From Streptomyces antibioticus (GTDB lineage Bacteria > Actinomycetota > Actinomycetes > Streptomycetales > Streptomycetaceae), in NCBI RefSeq assembly GCF_001514065.1, contig NZ_KQ948434.1, positions 186,001-250,000 of the forward strand: DNA of 64,000 nt. Direction: 5' to 3'. The position numbers were made by a program, and so were the translations under genes. The notes under the pieces are model-generated. The model ran no database searches and was not told the origin of the DNA. It saw only the letters and a program-made list of their open reading frames with translations. This document shows positions 9,592 through 18,539 of the stretch, one piece after another (position 1 is the stretch's first letter; the number at the start of each line of letters is the position of its first letter).

Positions 9592-10179
9592 GTGGCAACA
9601 CCCCCAGGCGGTTCATCGTCGGGCAATTGGTCGTACGGCCCCGGACAGGGCCAGAACGACGGTGCCCACAACCCGAACCGTTACAACTTCCCCTCCGCAC
9701 CCAGCCAGCGGCAGCCGTACACGCCCCAGCACCCCCAGGGACCCGGGCCGTCGCCGTACGACCAGCCGCCCGCGCCGCGCATCCAGCCGGTGCAGCCGCA
9801 GCGACGCTCCCCTGAGCCGGCGCCCGCAGGGTCGTCGAACAACCCCTTGGTGCGCCCGTACGCCATGACCGGCGGCCGGACGCGCCCCCGCTACCAGCTC
9901 GCCATCGAGGCGCTGGTGCACACCACCGCGCAGCCGCACCAGATGCAGGGCCAGTTGCCCGAGCATCAGCGGATCTGCAACCTCTGCCGGGAGATCAAGT
10001 CGGTCGCCGAGGTCTCGGCGTTGCTGACCATCCCTCTCGGCGTGGCCAGGATCCTCGTCGCCGACTTGGCGGAGGCGGGACTGGTCGCGATCCATCAGCC
10101 CGGCGGCGACGAGAACGCCGGCGGCCAGCCAGACGTGACACTGCTCGAAAGGGTGCTCAGTGGACTTCGCAAGCTCTAG
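9592..10179 (+). CDS. cvnC2: CvnC2, DUF742 protein with Pro/Gln-rich N-terminus
   Basis: 195 aa. The DUF742 core from LVRPYAMTGGRTRPRYQLA onward matches CvnC1, but about 60 extra N-terminal residues are Gly/Pro/Gln/Tyr-rich and probably disordered. GTG 9592 has an excellent GGAGGAGGAG 4-13 nt upstream; the alternative GTG at 9562 lacks a site. The stop overlaps the cvnD2 start by 20 nt, as in cvn1. The long disordered extension is the main difference between the two CvnC proteins. Confidence 0.92.
   Translation: MATPPGGSSSGNWSYGPGQGQNDGAHNPNRYNFPSAPSQRQPYTPQHPQGPGPSPYDQPPAPRIQPVQPQRRSPEPAPAGSSNNPLVRPYAMTGGRTRPRYQLAIEALVHTTAQPHQMQGQLPEHQRICNLCREIKSVAEVSALLTIPLGVARILVADLAEAGLVAIHQPGGDENAGGQPDVTLLERVLSGLRKL
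10132..10177 (+). repeat. 46-bp exact direct repeat, copy 2 (cvnC/cvnD junction)
   Basis: Identical to 4785-4830 over 46 bp, spanning the cvnC2 stop and cvnD2 start. Confidence 0.9.
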
Positions 10180-10741
10180 CGGCGGTCCTTCCCGCTCCAC
10201 CACCTCGGCGAAGATCGTGGTGGCGGGTGGCTTCGGCGTGGGCAAGACCACGTTCGTCGGGGCCGTTTCGGAGATCAACCCGCTGCGCACAGAGGCCGTG
10301 ATGACATCCGCGTCGGCGGGCATCGACGACCTCACCCACACCGGAGACAAGACGACCACGACGGTCGCGATGGACTTCGGCCGTATCACGCTCGACCAGG
10401 ACCTGATCCTGTACCTCTTCGGTACGCCGGGCCAGGACCGCTTCTGGTTCATGTGGGACGACCTGGTGCGCGGTGCGATCGGCGCGATCGTGCTCGTGGA
10501 CACCCGCCGCCTCGCCGACTGCTTCCCCGCGGTCGACTACTTCGAGAACTCCGGGCTTCCCTTTGTGATCGCCCTGAACGGGTTCGACGGGAACCAGCCG
10601 TACAACCCGGACGAGGTTCGGGAAGCGCTCCAGATCGGCCCTGACACCCCGATCATCACGACGGACGCGCGGCATCGGGCCGATGCGAAGTCTGCTCTCA
10701 TCACGCTGGTCGAGCACGCGTTGATGGCTCGCCTGCGGTAA
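10160..10741 (+). CDS. cvnD2: CvnD2, small Ras-like GTPase of the conservon
   Basis: 193 aa, almost the same protein as CvnD1. P-loop GGFGVGKT, switch II FGTPGQDRFW and the NGFDG variant of G4 are all retained; only the N-terminal linker is two residues longer. GTG start overlapping cvnC2 by 20 nt. Last gene of cvn2 and followed by terminator hairpins. Likely a membrane-associated output switch of CvnA2. Confidence 0.94.
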   Translation: MDFASSSGGPSRSTTSAKIVVAGGFGVGKTTFVGAVSEINPLRTEAVMTSASAGIDDLTHTGDKTTTTVAMDFGRITLDQDLILYLFGTPGQDRFWFMWDDLVRGAIGAIVLVDTRRLADCFPAVDYFENSGLPFVIALNGFDGNQPYNPDEVREALQIGPDTPIITTDARHRADAKSALITLVEHALMARLR

Positions 10742-10759
10742 GTGCCTCTGATTGCGGCT

Positions 10760-10804
10760 ACTGGGCTGCCACGGACGGTTGAACGCCGTCTGCGGCAGCC
10801 CAGT
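10760..10804 (+). terminator. Terminator hairpin after cvn2
   Basis: Outer stem ACTGGGCTGCC (10760-10770) pairs perfectly with GGCAGCCCAGT (10794-10804); an inner ACGG/CCGT stem extends the hairpin. It begins 18 nt after the cvnD2 stop. Confidence 0.75.
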
Positions 10805-10810
10805 GGCTTG

Positions 10811-10839
10811 TCGCGCAGTTCCCCGCGCCCCTTTGGGGC
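10811..10839. repeat. Streptomyces-type intergenic repeat element
   Basis: The segment starting TCGCGCAGTTCCCCGCGCCC and closing with the mini-hairpin GCCCC-TTT-GGGGC (10827-10839) matches a short element I recognise as dispersed between genes in many Streptomyces genomes. Function unknown; it sits between two terminator hairpins here. Confidence 0.55.
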
Positions 10840-10845
10840 ACGACT

Positions 10846-10876
10846 GAGGGCCCCTCTCGATGAGAGAGGGGCCCTC
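10846..10876. terminator. Bidirectional terminator between cvn2 and accE
   Basis: Perfect 13-bp stem GAGGGCCCCTCTC/GAGAGGGGCCCTC with a 5-nt loop, between convergent genes and only 17 nt from the accE stop. It can serve both strands, though neither side has a long T tract. Confidence 0.8.
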
Positions 10877-10892
10877 TGGTCCTACAACGAGC

Positions 10893-11081
10893 TCAGTGCC
10901 AGCTGTGCGGGGCGCGGAAGCCGCCCTCGCGCTCCAGGCGGCGCCAGCCGGCCTTGGGGCGGCGGTGGGCCGGGGTCTCGGCGGGCTGGGCGGCCGCACG
11001 GGCCAGGAGGAGGGCCGTGATGGCGGCGACTTCCTCGGGCTCGGCGTGGCCCTTCTCGACGCGGATGTCAGGGGTGCTCAT
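10893..11081 (-). CDS. accE: AccE, epsilon subunit of acyl-CoA carboxylase
   Basis: 62 aa. Matches the small epsilon subunit that in Streptomyces stimulates the AccA2-AccB carboxylase complex. Visible features are the N-terminal MSTPDIRVEKGHAEPEEVAAI helix start, an Ala-rich helix and a basic/aromatic C-terminus (GWRRLEREGGFRAPHSWH). It lies 46 nt downstream of accB on the same strand, the canonical pairing, so the two are co-transcribed. GGAGA about 10 nt before the ATG. Confidence 0.88.
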   Translation of the reverse strand: MSTPDIRVEKGHAEPEEVAAITALLLARAAAQPAETPAHRRPKAGWRRLEREGGFRAPHSWH

Positions 11082-11127
11082 AGGTCACAGTCTCCGTGAG
11101 AGAGGTTTCCGCAGCGGTACCGGTGGG

Positions 11128-12711
11128 TTACTGCGGGGGGTTGCCGTGCTTGCGGGAGGGCAGGTCGGCGTGCTTGCTCTGCAGCATCGCCAGGGACTTG
11201 ATGAGGACCTCGCGGGTCTCGGCGGGGTCGATCACGTCGTCCACCAGGCCGCGCTCCGCCGCGTAGTACGGGTGCATCAGCTCGGACTTGTACTCCTTGA
11301 CCATCTTCTGCCGCATGGCCTCGGGGTCCTCGGCCTCGGCGATCTGCCGGCGGAAGATGACGTTGGCCGCGCCCTCGGCGCCCATCACGGCGATCTCGTT
11401 GGTCGGCCACGCGTAGGTGAGATCGGCGCCGATGGACTGGCTGTCCATGACGATGTAGGCACCGCCGTACGCCTTGCGCAGGATCAGCGAGATCCGCGGC
11501 ACGGTCGCGTTGCAGTAGGCGTAGAGGAGCTTCGCGCCGTGGCGGATGATGCCGCCGTGCTCCTGGTCGACGCCCGGGAGGAACCCGGGGACGTCCAGGA
11601 AGGTGACGATCGGGATGTTAAAAGCGTCACACATCTGGACAAAGCGCGCAGCTTTTTCCGACGCCTCGATGTCCAGGACGCCCGCGAGGGACTGCGGCTG
11701 GTTGGCCACGATGCCGACGACCTGGCCGTCGAGGCGGGCGAGCGCGCAGATGATGTTGCGGGCCCAGCGCTCGTGGACCTCCAGGTAGTCGCCGTCGTCG
11801 ACGATCTCCTCGATGACCTTGGCCATGTCGTAGGGCCGGTTGCCGTCGGCCGGGACCAGGTCGAGCAGGACGTCGCCGCGGCGGTCCGGCGCGTCGGTGG
11901 ACTCCACGCGCGGCGGGTTCTCGCGGTTGTTCTGCGGGAGCATCGAGAGGAGGTAGCGCACCTCCGCGATGCAGGTCTCCTCGTCGTCGTACGCGAAGTG
12001 CGCGACGCCGGAGGTCTCGGCGTGGACGTCGGCGCCGCCCAGCCCGTTCTGCGTGATCTCCTCGCCGGTCACGGCCTTGACCACGTCGGGGCCGGTGATG
12101 AACATCTGCGAGGTCTCGCGGACCATGAACACGAAGTCCGTGAGGGCGGGGCTGTAGGCCGCGCCGCCGGCGCAGGGGCCGAGCATGACGCTGATCTGCG
12201 GGATGACCCCGCTCGCCTTGGTGTTGCGCTGGAAGATGCCGCCGTAGCCGGCGAGCGCCGAGACGCCCTCCTGGATACGGGCACCGGCGCCGTCGTTGAG
12301 CGACACCAGCGGGGCACCGGCCGCGATGGCCATGTCCATGATCTTGTGGATCTTGGTGGCGTGGGCCTCGCCCAGCGCGCCGCCGAAGATCCGGAAGTCG
12401 TGCGCGTAGACGAAGACCGTACGGCCCTCGACCGTGCCCCAGCCAGTGATGACACCGTCGGTGAACGGCTTCTTGGCCTCCAGGCCGAAGCCGACCGCGC
12501 GGTGCCGGCGCAGCTGCTCGACCTCCTGGAAGGACCCGGGGTCGAGAAGGAGTTCGATGCGCTCCCGAGCGGTCAGCTTGCCCTTGGCGTGCTGTGCCTC
12601 GGTCGCCTTCTCGCTCGGTCCGGCCAGTGCCTGGGCACGGATCTCGTGCAGCTCGGCCACTCGTCCGCGTGCGTCCGTCGGCTCACCCGGCGCGTCATCC
12701 AAAACGGTCAT
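11128..12711 (-). CDS. accB: AccB, carboxyltransferase beta subunit of acetyl/propionyl-CoA carboxylase
   Basis: 527 aa biotin-dependent carboxyltransferase; transfers CO2 from biotinylated AccA2 (encoded elsewhere) to acetyl-CoA or propionyl-CoA, giving malonyl- or methylmalonyl-CoA for fatty acids and polyketides. Both oxyanion-hole glycine motifs are present: GAGARIQEG in the N-half and AYGGAYIVM in the C-half. The residue after GGAY is Ile-420; as I recall, Ile here marks AccB while PccB has Asp, so the broader acyl range fits. Partnered by accE directly downstream. ATG with AAGG 8 nt upstream. Expected to be essential. Confidence 0.93.
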   Translation of the reverse strand: MTVLDDAPGEPTDARGRVAELHEIRAQALAGPSEKATEAQHAKGKLTARERIELLLDPGSFQEVEQLRRHRAVGFGLEAKKPFTDGVITGWGTVEGRTVFVYAHDFRIFGGALGEAHATKIHKIMDMAIAAGAPLVSLNDGAGARIQEGVSALAGYGGIFQRNTKASGVIPQISVMLGPCAGGAAYSPALTDFVFMVRETSQMFITGPDVVKAVTGEEITQNGLGGADVHAETSGVAHFAYDDEETCIAEVRYLLSMLPQNNRENPPRVESTDAPDRRGDVLLDLVPADGNRPYDMAKVIEEIVDDGDYLEVHERWARNIICALARLDGQVVGIVANQPQSLAGVLDIEASEKAARFVQMCDAFNIPIVTFLDVPGFLPGVDQEHGGIIRHGAKLLYAYCNATVPRISLILRKAYGGAYIVMDSQSIGADLTYAWPTNEIAVMGAEGAANVIFRRQIAEAEDPEAMRQKMVKEYKSELMHPYYAAERGLVDDVIDPAETREVLIKSLAMLQSKHADLPSRKHGNPPQ

Positions 12712-12865
12712 GTAGCGACCTTACGAAGCGCGACCACGAAACCGGGCCGTCGACTCCGTACAGTCTCCAGCCCGTTTTCCTGGTACCCCTGAACAGAACT
12801 TGAGCGGCATGCAGCCCTTCTGACTGCCCAGGGGGCTTCCTGCTTGTAGGGGTCGTACAAAGCAG

Positions 12866-15169
12866 TCAGCCGAGAGCCACCTCACATTCGTGCGTGGCGC
12901 ATGCCCTCCCCGGGGTGACACGGAGGCGCAGACGGCGGCCCGCGCCGAGGATCTCGACCGGGTCGTCGGCCCGGAGGACGGCGCGTACGGGGTGGTCCCA
13001 GATGATCTCCAGCGGCTCACCGGTGCGCGGCGGCTCGCTGACGCAGAGGGTAGCGGTACGGCCTGTGCGGCGGAGCAGCACGCTCGCGCCCGCTGAGGCG
13101 GTCAGCGGTCCTGCCGTACCGGCCTGCCAGAAGTTGGCGGCGGTGAGCCCGAGGGCGGAGATGCGGACCGCTTGCCGGGTGCCGTCGTTGGCGAGGACGG
13201 ACAGCCAGTGCCGGTCGGCGGCCCGGGCGGCGGTCTCGGGGCGGCCGGCGCCGGGCAGGAGGACATAGACGTACGTGGCGTCGACCGGGTCGGTGCCGTG
13301 GTCGAGCCAGAGGGTCTGCCAGCGCCGGGTGGCGCGTTCCGTCGTACTGGTGGTGTTGATGTCGGACCAGGCTCCGGTGCGGTCCTCGCGCAGGGCGCGG
13401 AGGGTGCCGTACGGCAGGACGTAGCCGCCGTGGCCTTCGAGGTGGGCCCAGCCGTGGCCGCGTGCGAAGGGCTGGGTGCCGTTCTCGCCGAGGTTGCGGT
13501 TGTCGACGACCGTCTCGACCGGGACGCCGTCGGCGCAGGTGATGCCGGCGCCCAGGCAGATGATCGCGTCGTCGACGCAGAACCACGACTTGCGGGCCTG
13601 GAGGGTGGAGCCGAGTCCTTTCAGGTGCTGGCCGACGGCCGCGTACTCGCCGTCCGTCGCTCCTCCGACCCAGCGCACGTCGGGCTTGGGCTCGCCCCAC
13701 TCGCCTCCGGCTTTGTCGGGGAGACGGCGGGTGGAGACCGTCGTGCCGGGGAGGCGGTACCAGTCGACGGTCGGCCAGTACCAGTCGGTGAACTGGTCCC
13801 CGTTGCCCTCGGCCCACCACGCGAGCATTCCGGCGCCCGTGTGCCAGCCGCGCGGGTTCTCGCCATTGCCGCACTCGTAGTGGGCGATGCGGTCGCTCGC
13901 CATGGCGATGTTCGCGACGAAGCGGGGGCGGCGGTGGACGGCGCGGTCCATGGCGGCGAAGAGGTGGTGGCCGGTGGGGGCCGGGGTGGCGGGGGTCGGC
14001 GATGCGGCCACCGCGTGGAGCCGGGCCAGGTCCGCGACCCCGAACTGACGCGCCGTCAAGATCGGTGTCACGGTGTCCCGTTCGATCCAGTCCTTGATAC
14101 GGCCGTACCAGCGCTGTCGCTCCGCCAGGCTCGCGCCGTCCGCGAGGAGGGCGATCGCGGCGATGACGCCCTGCCCGTGGAAGTGGTCGCTGCGCAGGAC
14201 GTGCCGCTCGTCGCTCTTGAGGTAACCCCGGCTGATGGCACGGCCGTTGACGCTGTCCATCATCAACCCGTCGTGGATCAGGGGCGCGTAGGCGTGCTCG
14301 ACGCTGTCGAGGACGATCTGCCGGGCGGGATCGGTGACCTCCCACTCGGATCCCGCGAGGAGGGCGAAGAGGCGCCCGAGGCCGTCGAGGAGGACCTGGC
14401 CGTACGTCCCCGAGTAGGCGACCCAGGTGTGCTGCACGAAGGAGCCGTCGGCGTAGAGGCCGTCCCCCTGGGTGACGTGGGGGAAGACCGGTGAGAGGGC
14501 GTCGCGGGCGAGGGCGACGCGGTCCGGGGCTCGGCCGAGGATGCCACGCAGGGCGACCGAGCGGCACAGGTCGACGCGGTTGGCACCGGTCGAGGTGCCG
14601 GAGTAGTCGGTGAGCATCGCGTCGGGGATGAAGTGGTCGACGGCGGCGCAGGCCGCTTGCCGCTGTGCGTCCGTGAGGTGGTCGTACAGGGCGGCGGTGA
14701 GGTCCATGAGGAGGCGGGGGCTGCCGATCTGCCATTCCCACCAGTTGCCGTAGCGGGTGGTGGTGGGGTTGTAGATCGTGGCGGAGAGGTGGTCGAGGCC
14801 GCGGATCACGTCCGTGAGGAGAGCGTCGTCGCCGGTGGAGCCGGTGCCGGGCTGGATGTGGGCCTGGACCATCGTCCACAGGCGGCTGTAGCTCTGGGTG
14901 ATGCCGGAGGGCGGGTCGTAGGGGCGGTCGGGCCACAGGGAGCGGGCGGTGGGGGCCATGGCGGCACGGAAGGCGCGGGCCAGTTCGCCGGTCTCGGCGA
15001 GGCGGGAGGCGTACGGCTCGGCGGTGGGGTCGTAGCCGGTGCCGAGGGCGATGTCGAGCCAGCGGTGCCTGAGGTCGGCGTAGGGGTCGGGGTCGGCGGC
15101 GCGGCTCACCGAGGTGCTGGTGGCGACGAGGGTCGCCGCGAGTAAGAGGGCTCTGCGGGTGAGTCTCAT
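12866..15169 (-). CDS. Secreted polysaccharide lyase family 8 (hyaluronate/chondroitin/xanthan-lyase type)
   Basis: 767 aa. Cleaves uronic-acid polysaccharides by beta-elimination. Signal peptide MRLTRRALLLAATLVA... ends near SVSRA-AD; the twin Arg leaves Tat export possible. The catalytic set is readable: Asn-197 (GANRVDL), His-247 (DGSFVQH) and Tyr-256 (GTYG). Their spacings of 50 and 9 residues equal those I remember for pneumococcal hyaluronate lyase (N349/H399/Y408). An N-terminal alpha toroid is followed by beta-sandwich domains. The in-frame extension up to 15235 precedes the signal peptide and was rejected. Single gene, divergent from the YceI gene. Exact substrate cannot be told. Confidence 0.88.
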   Translation of the reverse strand: MRLTRRALLLAATLVATSTSVSRAADPDPYADLRHRWLDIALGTGYDPTAEPYASRLAETGELARAFRAAMAPTARSLWPDRPYDPPSGITQSYSRLWTMVQAHIQPGTGSTGDDALLTDVIRGLDHLSATIYNPTTTRYGNWWEWQIGSPRLLMDLTAALYDHLTDAQRQAACAAVDHFIPDAMLTDYSGTSTGANRVDLCRSVALRGILGRAPDRVALARDALSPVFPHVTQGDGLYADGSFVQHTWVAYSGTYGQVLLDGLGRLFALLAGSEWEVTDPARQIVLDSVEHAYAPLIHDGLMMDSVNGRAISRGYLKSDERHVLRSDHFHGQGVIAAIALLADGASLAERQRWYGRIKDWIERDTVTPILTARQFGVADLARLHAVAASPTPATPAPTGHHLFAAMDRAVHRRPRFVANIAMASDRIAHYECGNGENPRGWHTGAGMLAWWAEGNGDQFTDWYWPTVDWYRLPGTTVSTRRLPDKAGGEWGEPKPDVRWVGGATDGEYAAVGQHLKGLGSTLQARKSWFCVDDAIICLGAGITCADGVPVETVVDNRNLGENGTQPFARGHGWAHLEGHGGYVLPYGTLRALREDRTGAWSDINTTSTTERATRRWQTLWLDHGTDPVDATYVYVLLPGAGRPETAARAADRHWLSVLANDGTRQAVRISALGLTAANFWQAGTAGPLTASAGASVLLRRTGRTATLCVSEPPRTGEPLEIIWDHPVRAVLRADDPVEILGAGRRLRLRVTPGRACATHECEVALG

Positions 15170-15245
15170 GGAGTCACCGTGACGTGGGGTCATGCCCTGG
15201 GCATCTACCACCTCAGCGTCATCGCGCCAACACATTGCGGATGAC

Positions 15246-15304
15246 GTTGAAACTTGAATGGAATAGGTCTACCGTCGTCCGTGTTGGTTAGTTCAACGTT
15301 CAAC
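15246..15304 (+). promoter_or_regulatory. Candidate operator region before the YceI gene
   Basis: Two head-to-tail GTTCAAC units (15291-15297, 15298-15304) lie 25 nt before the YceI ATG, and an inverted half-copy GTTGAA lies at 15246-15251. Such an arrangement fits a dimeric repressor, but the protein is unknown. Confidence 0.45.
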
Positions 15305-15328
15305 TTACACACTCCGAAGGAGCACACC

Positions 15329-15883
15329 ATGGCGAACACCGACCTGACCGCCCTCACCGGTGACTACACGATCGACACCGCGCACTCCACCATCGGCTTC
15401 ACCGTCCGGCACGCCATGGTCACCAACGTCAAGGGCAAGTTCAACGACTTCAGCGGCTCGCTGCACCTCGACGGCGCCGACCCGTCCGCGTCGACGGCCT
15501 CCATCGACGTCAAGATGGAGAGCATCGACACCGGCTCCGCCGACCGTGACGGCCACCTCAAGAGCGCGGACTTCTTCAAGATCGACGAGTTCCCGACCAT
15601 GACCTTCCGCTCCACCAAGGCGGAGGCGCTCGGCGACGAGGACTACCGCATCACCGGTGACCTGGAGATTCTCGGTACGACCCGGCCGATCACCATCGAC
15701 CTGGAGTTCAACGGCGCGGCCAAGGACCCGTTCGGCAACGAGCGCGTCGGCTTCGAGGGCAAGGCGGAGATCAAGCGCTCCGACTGGGGCCTGACCTGGA
15801 ACGCGGCCCTGGAGACGGGCGGCGTGCTGGTCTCCGACAAGATCAAGCTGCACTTCGACATCTCGGCGATCAAGAACGCGTGA
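15329..15883 (+). CDS. YceI-family lipid-binding protein
   Basis: 184 aa, a complete YceI domain: an antiparallel beta barrel that binds isoprenoid or amphipathic ligands. Diagnostic stretches are YTIDTAHSTIGFTVRHAMVTNVKGKF near the start, SIDTGSADRDGHLKSADFF in the middle and KSDWGLTW-like IKRSDWGLTW near the end. No signal peptide, so probably cytoplasmic, unlike E. coli YceI. ATG 15329 has GAAGGAG 6 nt upstream; an in-frame extension to 15254 crosses the repeat-containing promoter region. Transcribed alone, followed by a hairpin. Confidence 0.93.
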   Translation: MANTDLTALTGDYTIDTAHSTIGFTVRHAMVTNVKGKFNDFSGSLHLDGADPSASTASIDVKMESIDTGSADRDGHLKSADFFKIDEFPTMTFRSTKAEALGDEDYRITGDLEILGTTRPITIDLEFNGAAKDPFGNERVGFEGKAEIKRSDWGLTWNAALETGGVLVSDKIKLHFDISAIKNA

Positions 15884-16185
15884 TGCCTCGGCGAGAGCGC
15901 CGGTGAGTCGACGTGACGCACCGGCGCTTCGCGCTGCCTGTTGATCGCTGCGCTGCCTTTTGATTGCGCGCTGCCTTTCGATGCTTGCCTTTTAATCCCT
16001 GCGCGCGCGGACCCGGACCGAGTAGCCTGCCCGCGTGTCCAGCCCCGAGGCGTCCAGACTCCGGCCACCGGCTCTCCGGTGGCTGTTCGTGATGAAGGGC
16101 TGACAGGTCCCACTTCGCGCTGCCCGGACGGCCGGTACTTCGTGCCGTGTTCGACTTCTTCTGCTTCGGGTTGCGGAGTTCCTTC
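15884..16185. other. Gap between the YceI and MFS genes
   Basis: No gene supported. It holds the YceI terminator (15897-15927), then three degenerate copies of a CGCTGCCTTTTGAT-like unit (15942-15990), and the unassigned MFS promoter. Confidence 0.5.
15897..15927 (+). terminator. Terminator after the YceI gene
   Basis: Perfect 9-bp stem GCGCCGGTG/CACCGGCGC with a 13-nt loop, 14 nt after the stop codon. Confidence 0.72.
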
Positions 16186-17376
16186 ATGCCGTTTGCGTTG
16201 TTCCTGCTGGGCGTCGCCGTGTTCGCCCAGGGGACGTCCGAGTTCATGCTGTCCGGGCTGCTCCCGGACATCGCCCGCGAGCTGCACGTGTCCGTCGCGG
16301 ACGCCGGTGCGCTCACCTCTGCCTTCGCCGCCGGGATGGTGGTAGGGGCACCCCTGATGGCCGGGCTCGCCCGGCGCTGGTCGCGGCGCGGTGCGCTGCT
16401 GGGGTTTCTGGTCACGTTCCTCTGTGTGCACGTGGTGGGTGCGGTGACCGGAAGTTTCGCCGTTCTGCTCGCCACCCGGGTCGTGGGGGCGCTGGCCAAC
16501 GCCGGCTTCCTGGCGGTCGCGCTGGTCGCCGCGGTCGGGATGGTGCCGCCGGACGCCAAGGGGCGGGCCACCTCGATGCTGCTGGGCGGGGTCACGCTGG
16601 CCTGTGTCGTGGGGGTGCCCGCGGGGGCGCTGCTGGGTCAACTCTGGGGCTGGCGAGCCGCGTTCTGGGCGGTGGCGGTGCTGTCCGTGCCGGCCGTGGT
16701 GGCGGTGGGCCGGTCAGTGCCCGGCGGGGCGGCGCCGCAAGGTCCCGCGCTGGGCGGTGAGTTGAGGGTGCTGCGCGAACCGGGGCTGCTCGCCCTCCTC
16801 CTGCTGGGCGCGCTGGTGAACGGGGCGACCTTCTGCACGTTCACCTATCTCGCGCCCCTCGTCACCGAGGTCGCCGGACTGGGCGACGGATGGGTCCCGG
16901 TCGTGCTCGCGCTGTTCGGGGTCGGGGCGTTCGCCGGGGTGCGGGTCGGCGGGCTGCTCGCCGATCGACGCCCCGGGATGGCCTTGTGCGGCGGTGGGAT
17001 CGCCCTGTGCCTCGGCTGGGCCGCCCTCGCGCTCGGCGCCGGGAGCCCTGCGGTGCTGCTCGGACTGGTTCTCGCGCAGGGCGCGCTCGCCTTCGGCGTC
17101 GGGTCCACGCTGATCTCCCAGGTGCTCTACGCGGCGCCGGGCGCACCGACCCTGGCCGGCGGATTCGCCACGGCGGCCTTCAATGTGGGGGCGGCTTGCG
17201 GGCCTTGGATCGGCGGGGTGGTCATCGACGCGGGCGTCGGGGGCGGGGATGGATATCGGGCCCCGGTGTGGGTGAGCGCGGGACTGGTGGCGCTGGCCCT
17301 TGTGGCCGGGGCCGGAGTCCGGGCGGGGCTGCGGGGAAAGCGGGGTGCGGGCACGGGAGTTGGTTCCGCGGCGTGA
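16186..17376 (+). CDS. MFS drug efflux transporter, Cmx/CmlR (chloramphenicol) type
   Basis: 396 aa, about 12 hydrophobic segments. The N-terminal MPFALFLLGVAVFAQGTSEF and the following LSGLLPDIA are the signature I associate with actinobacterial chloramphenicol efflux proteins (Cmx/CmlR). The motif-A loop reads LARRWSRRGAL. Proton-driven export of chloramphenicol or related compounds is the family inference; the substrate is not shown by sequence. ATG 16186 has GGAG 7 nt upstream; a GTG at 16147 would add 13 poorly conserved residues. The stop shares GTGA with a 36-codon frame downstream. Confidence 0.85.
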   Translation: MPFALFLLGVAVFAQGTSEFMLSGLLPDIARELHVSVADAGALTSAFAAGMVVGAPLMAGLARRWSRRGALLGFLVTFLCVHVVGAVTGSFAVLLATRVVGALANAGFLAVALVAAVGMVPPDAKGRATSMLLGGVTLACVVGVPAGALLGQLWGWRAAFWAVAVLSVPAVVAVGRSVPGGAAPQGPALGGELRVLREPGLLALLLLGALVNGATFCTFTYLAPLVTEVAGLGDGWVPVVLALFGVGAFAGVRVGGLLADRRPGMALCGGGIALCLGWAALALGAGSPAVLLGLVLAQGALAFGVGSTLISQVLYAAPGAPTLAGGFATAAFNVGAACGPWIGGVVIDAGVGGGDGYRAPVWVSAGLVALALVAGAGVRAGLRGKRGAGTGVGSAA

Positions 17377-17483
17377 GCCATGTGACCGCTGCTACTCCCG
17401 TCGCGCAGCCGGCCTGGGTGCTCGTCGCCTCGTACGAGAACGCCGACGGGCATCCCCGGCCCTTGGCCGCCGTCCGCGCTTGA
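17373..17483 (+). CDS. Possible 36-residue protein coupled to the MFS gene
   Basis: GTG at 17373 overlaps the MFS stop (GTGA). The frame encodes 36 residues (including TPVAQPAWVLVASYENADG) with ordinary Streptomyces codon bias before a TGA. I do not recognise it. It could be a coupled micro-protein or the leftover start of a decayed gene. Support is only the overlap and codon usage. Confidence 0.25.
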   Translation: MSHVTAATPVAQPAWVLVASYENADGHPRPLAAVRA

Positions 17484-17558
17484 CCGCCTGGTGCGTGGCC
17501 GGATTCCACCCCTTGCCTCAGGTCTTACAGCGTTCTCATAATCCACCGACGGATTTGA

Positions 17559-18446
<888 letters not shown>

Positions 18447-18500
18447 TCCGACGACGCCTGCTTCTCGTACGGCCTTCCGCGGGTCCGGCGCATCCACGCG

Positions 18501-18528
18501 CCGGGCCCGTGTCGCTGCGCGGGCCCGG
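18501..18528. terminator. Terminator hairpin between the trypsin gene and the TPM-like gene
   Basis: CCGGGCCCG (18501-18509) pairs with CGGGCCCGG (18520-18528), 10-nt loop, between convergent genes. Confidence 0.65.
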
Positions 18529-18539
18529 ATCCGCGTCGC

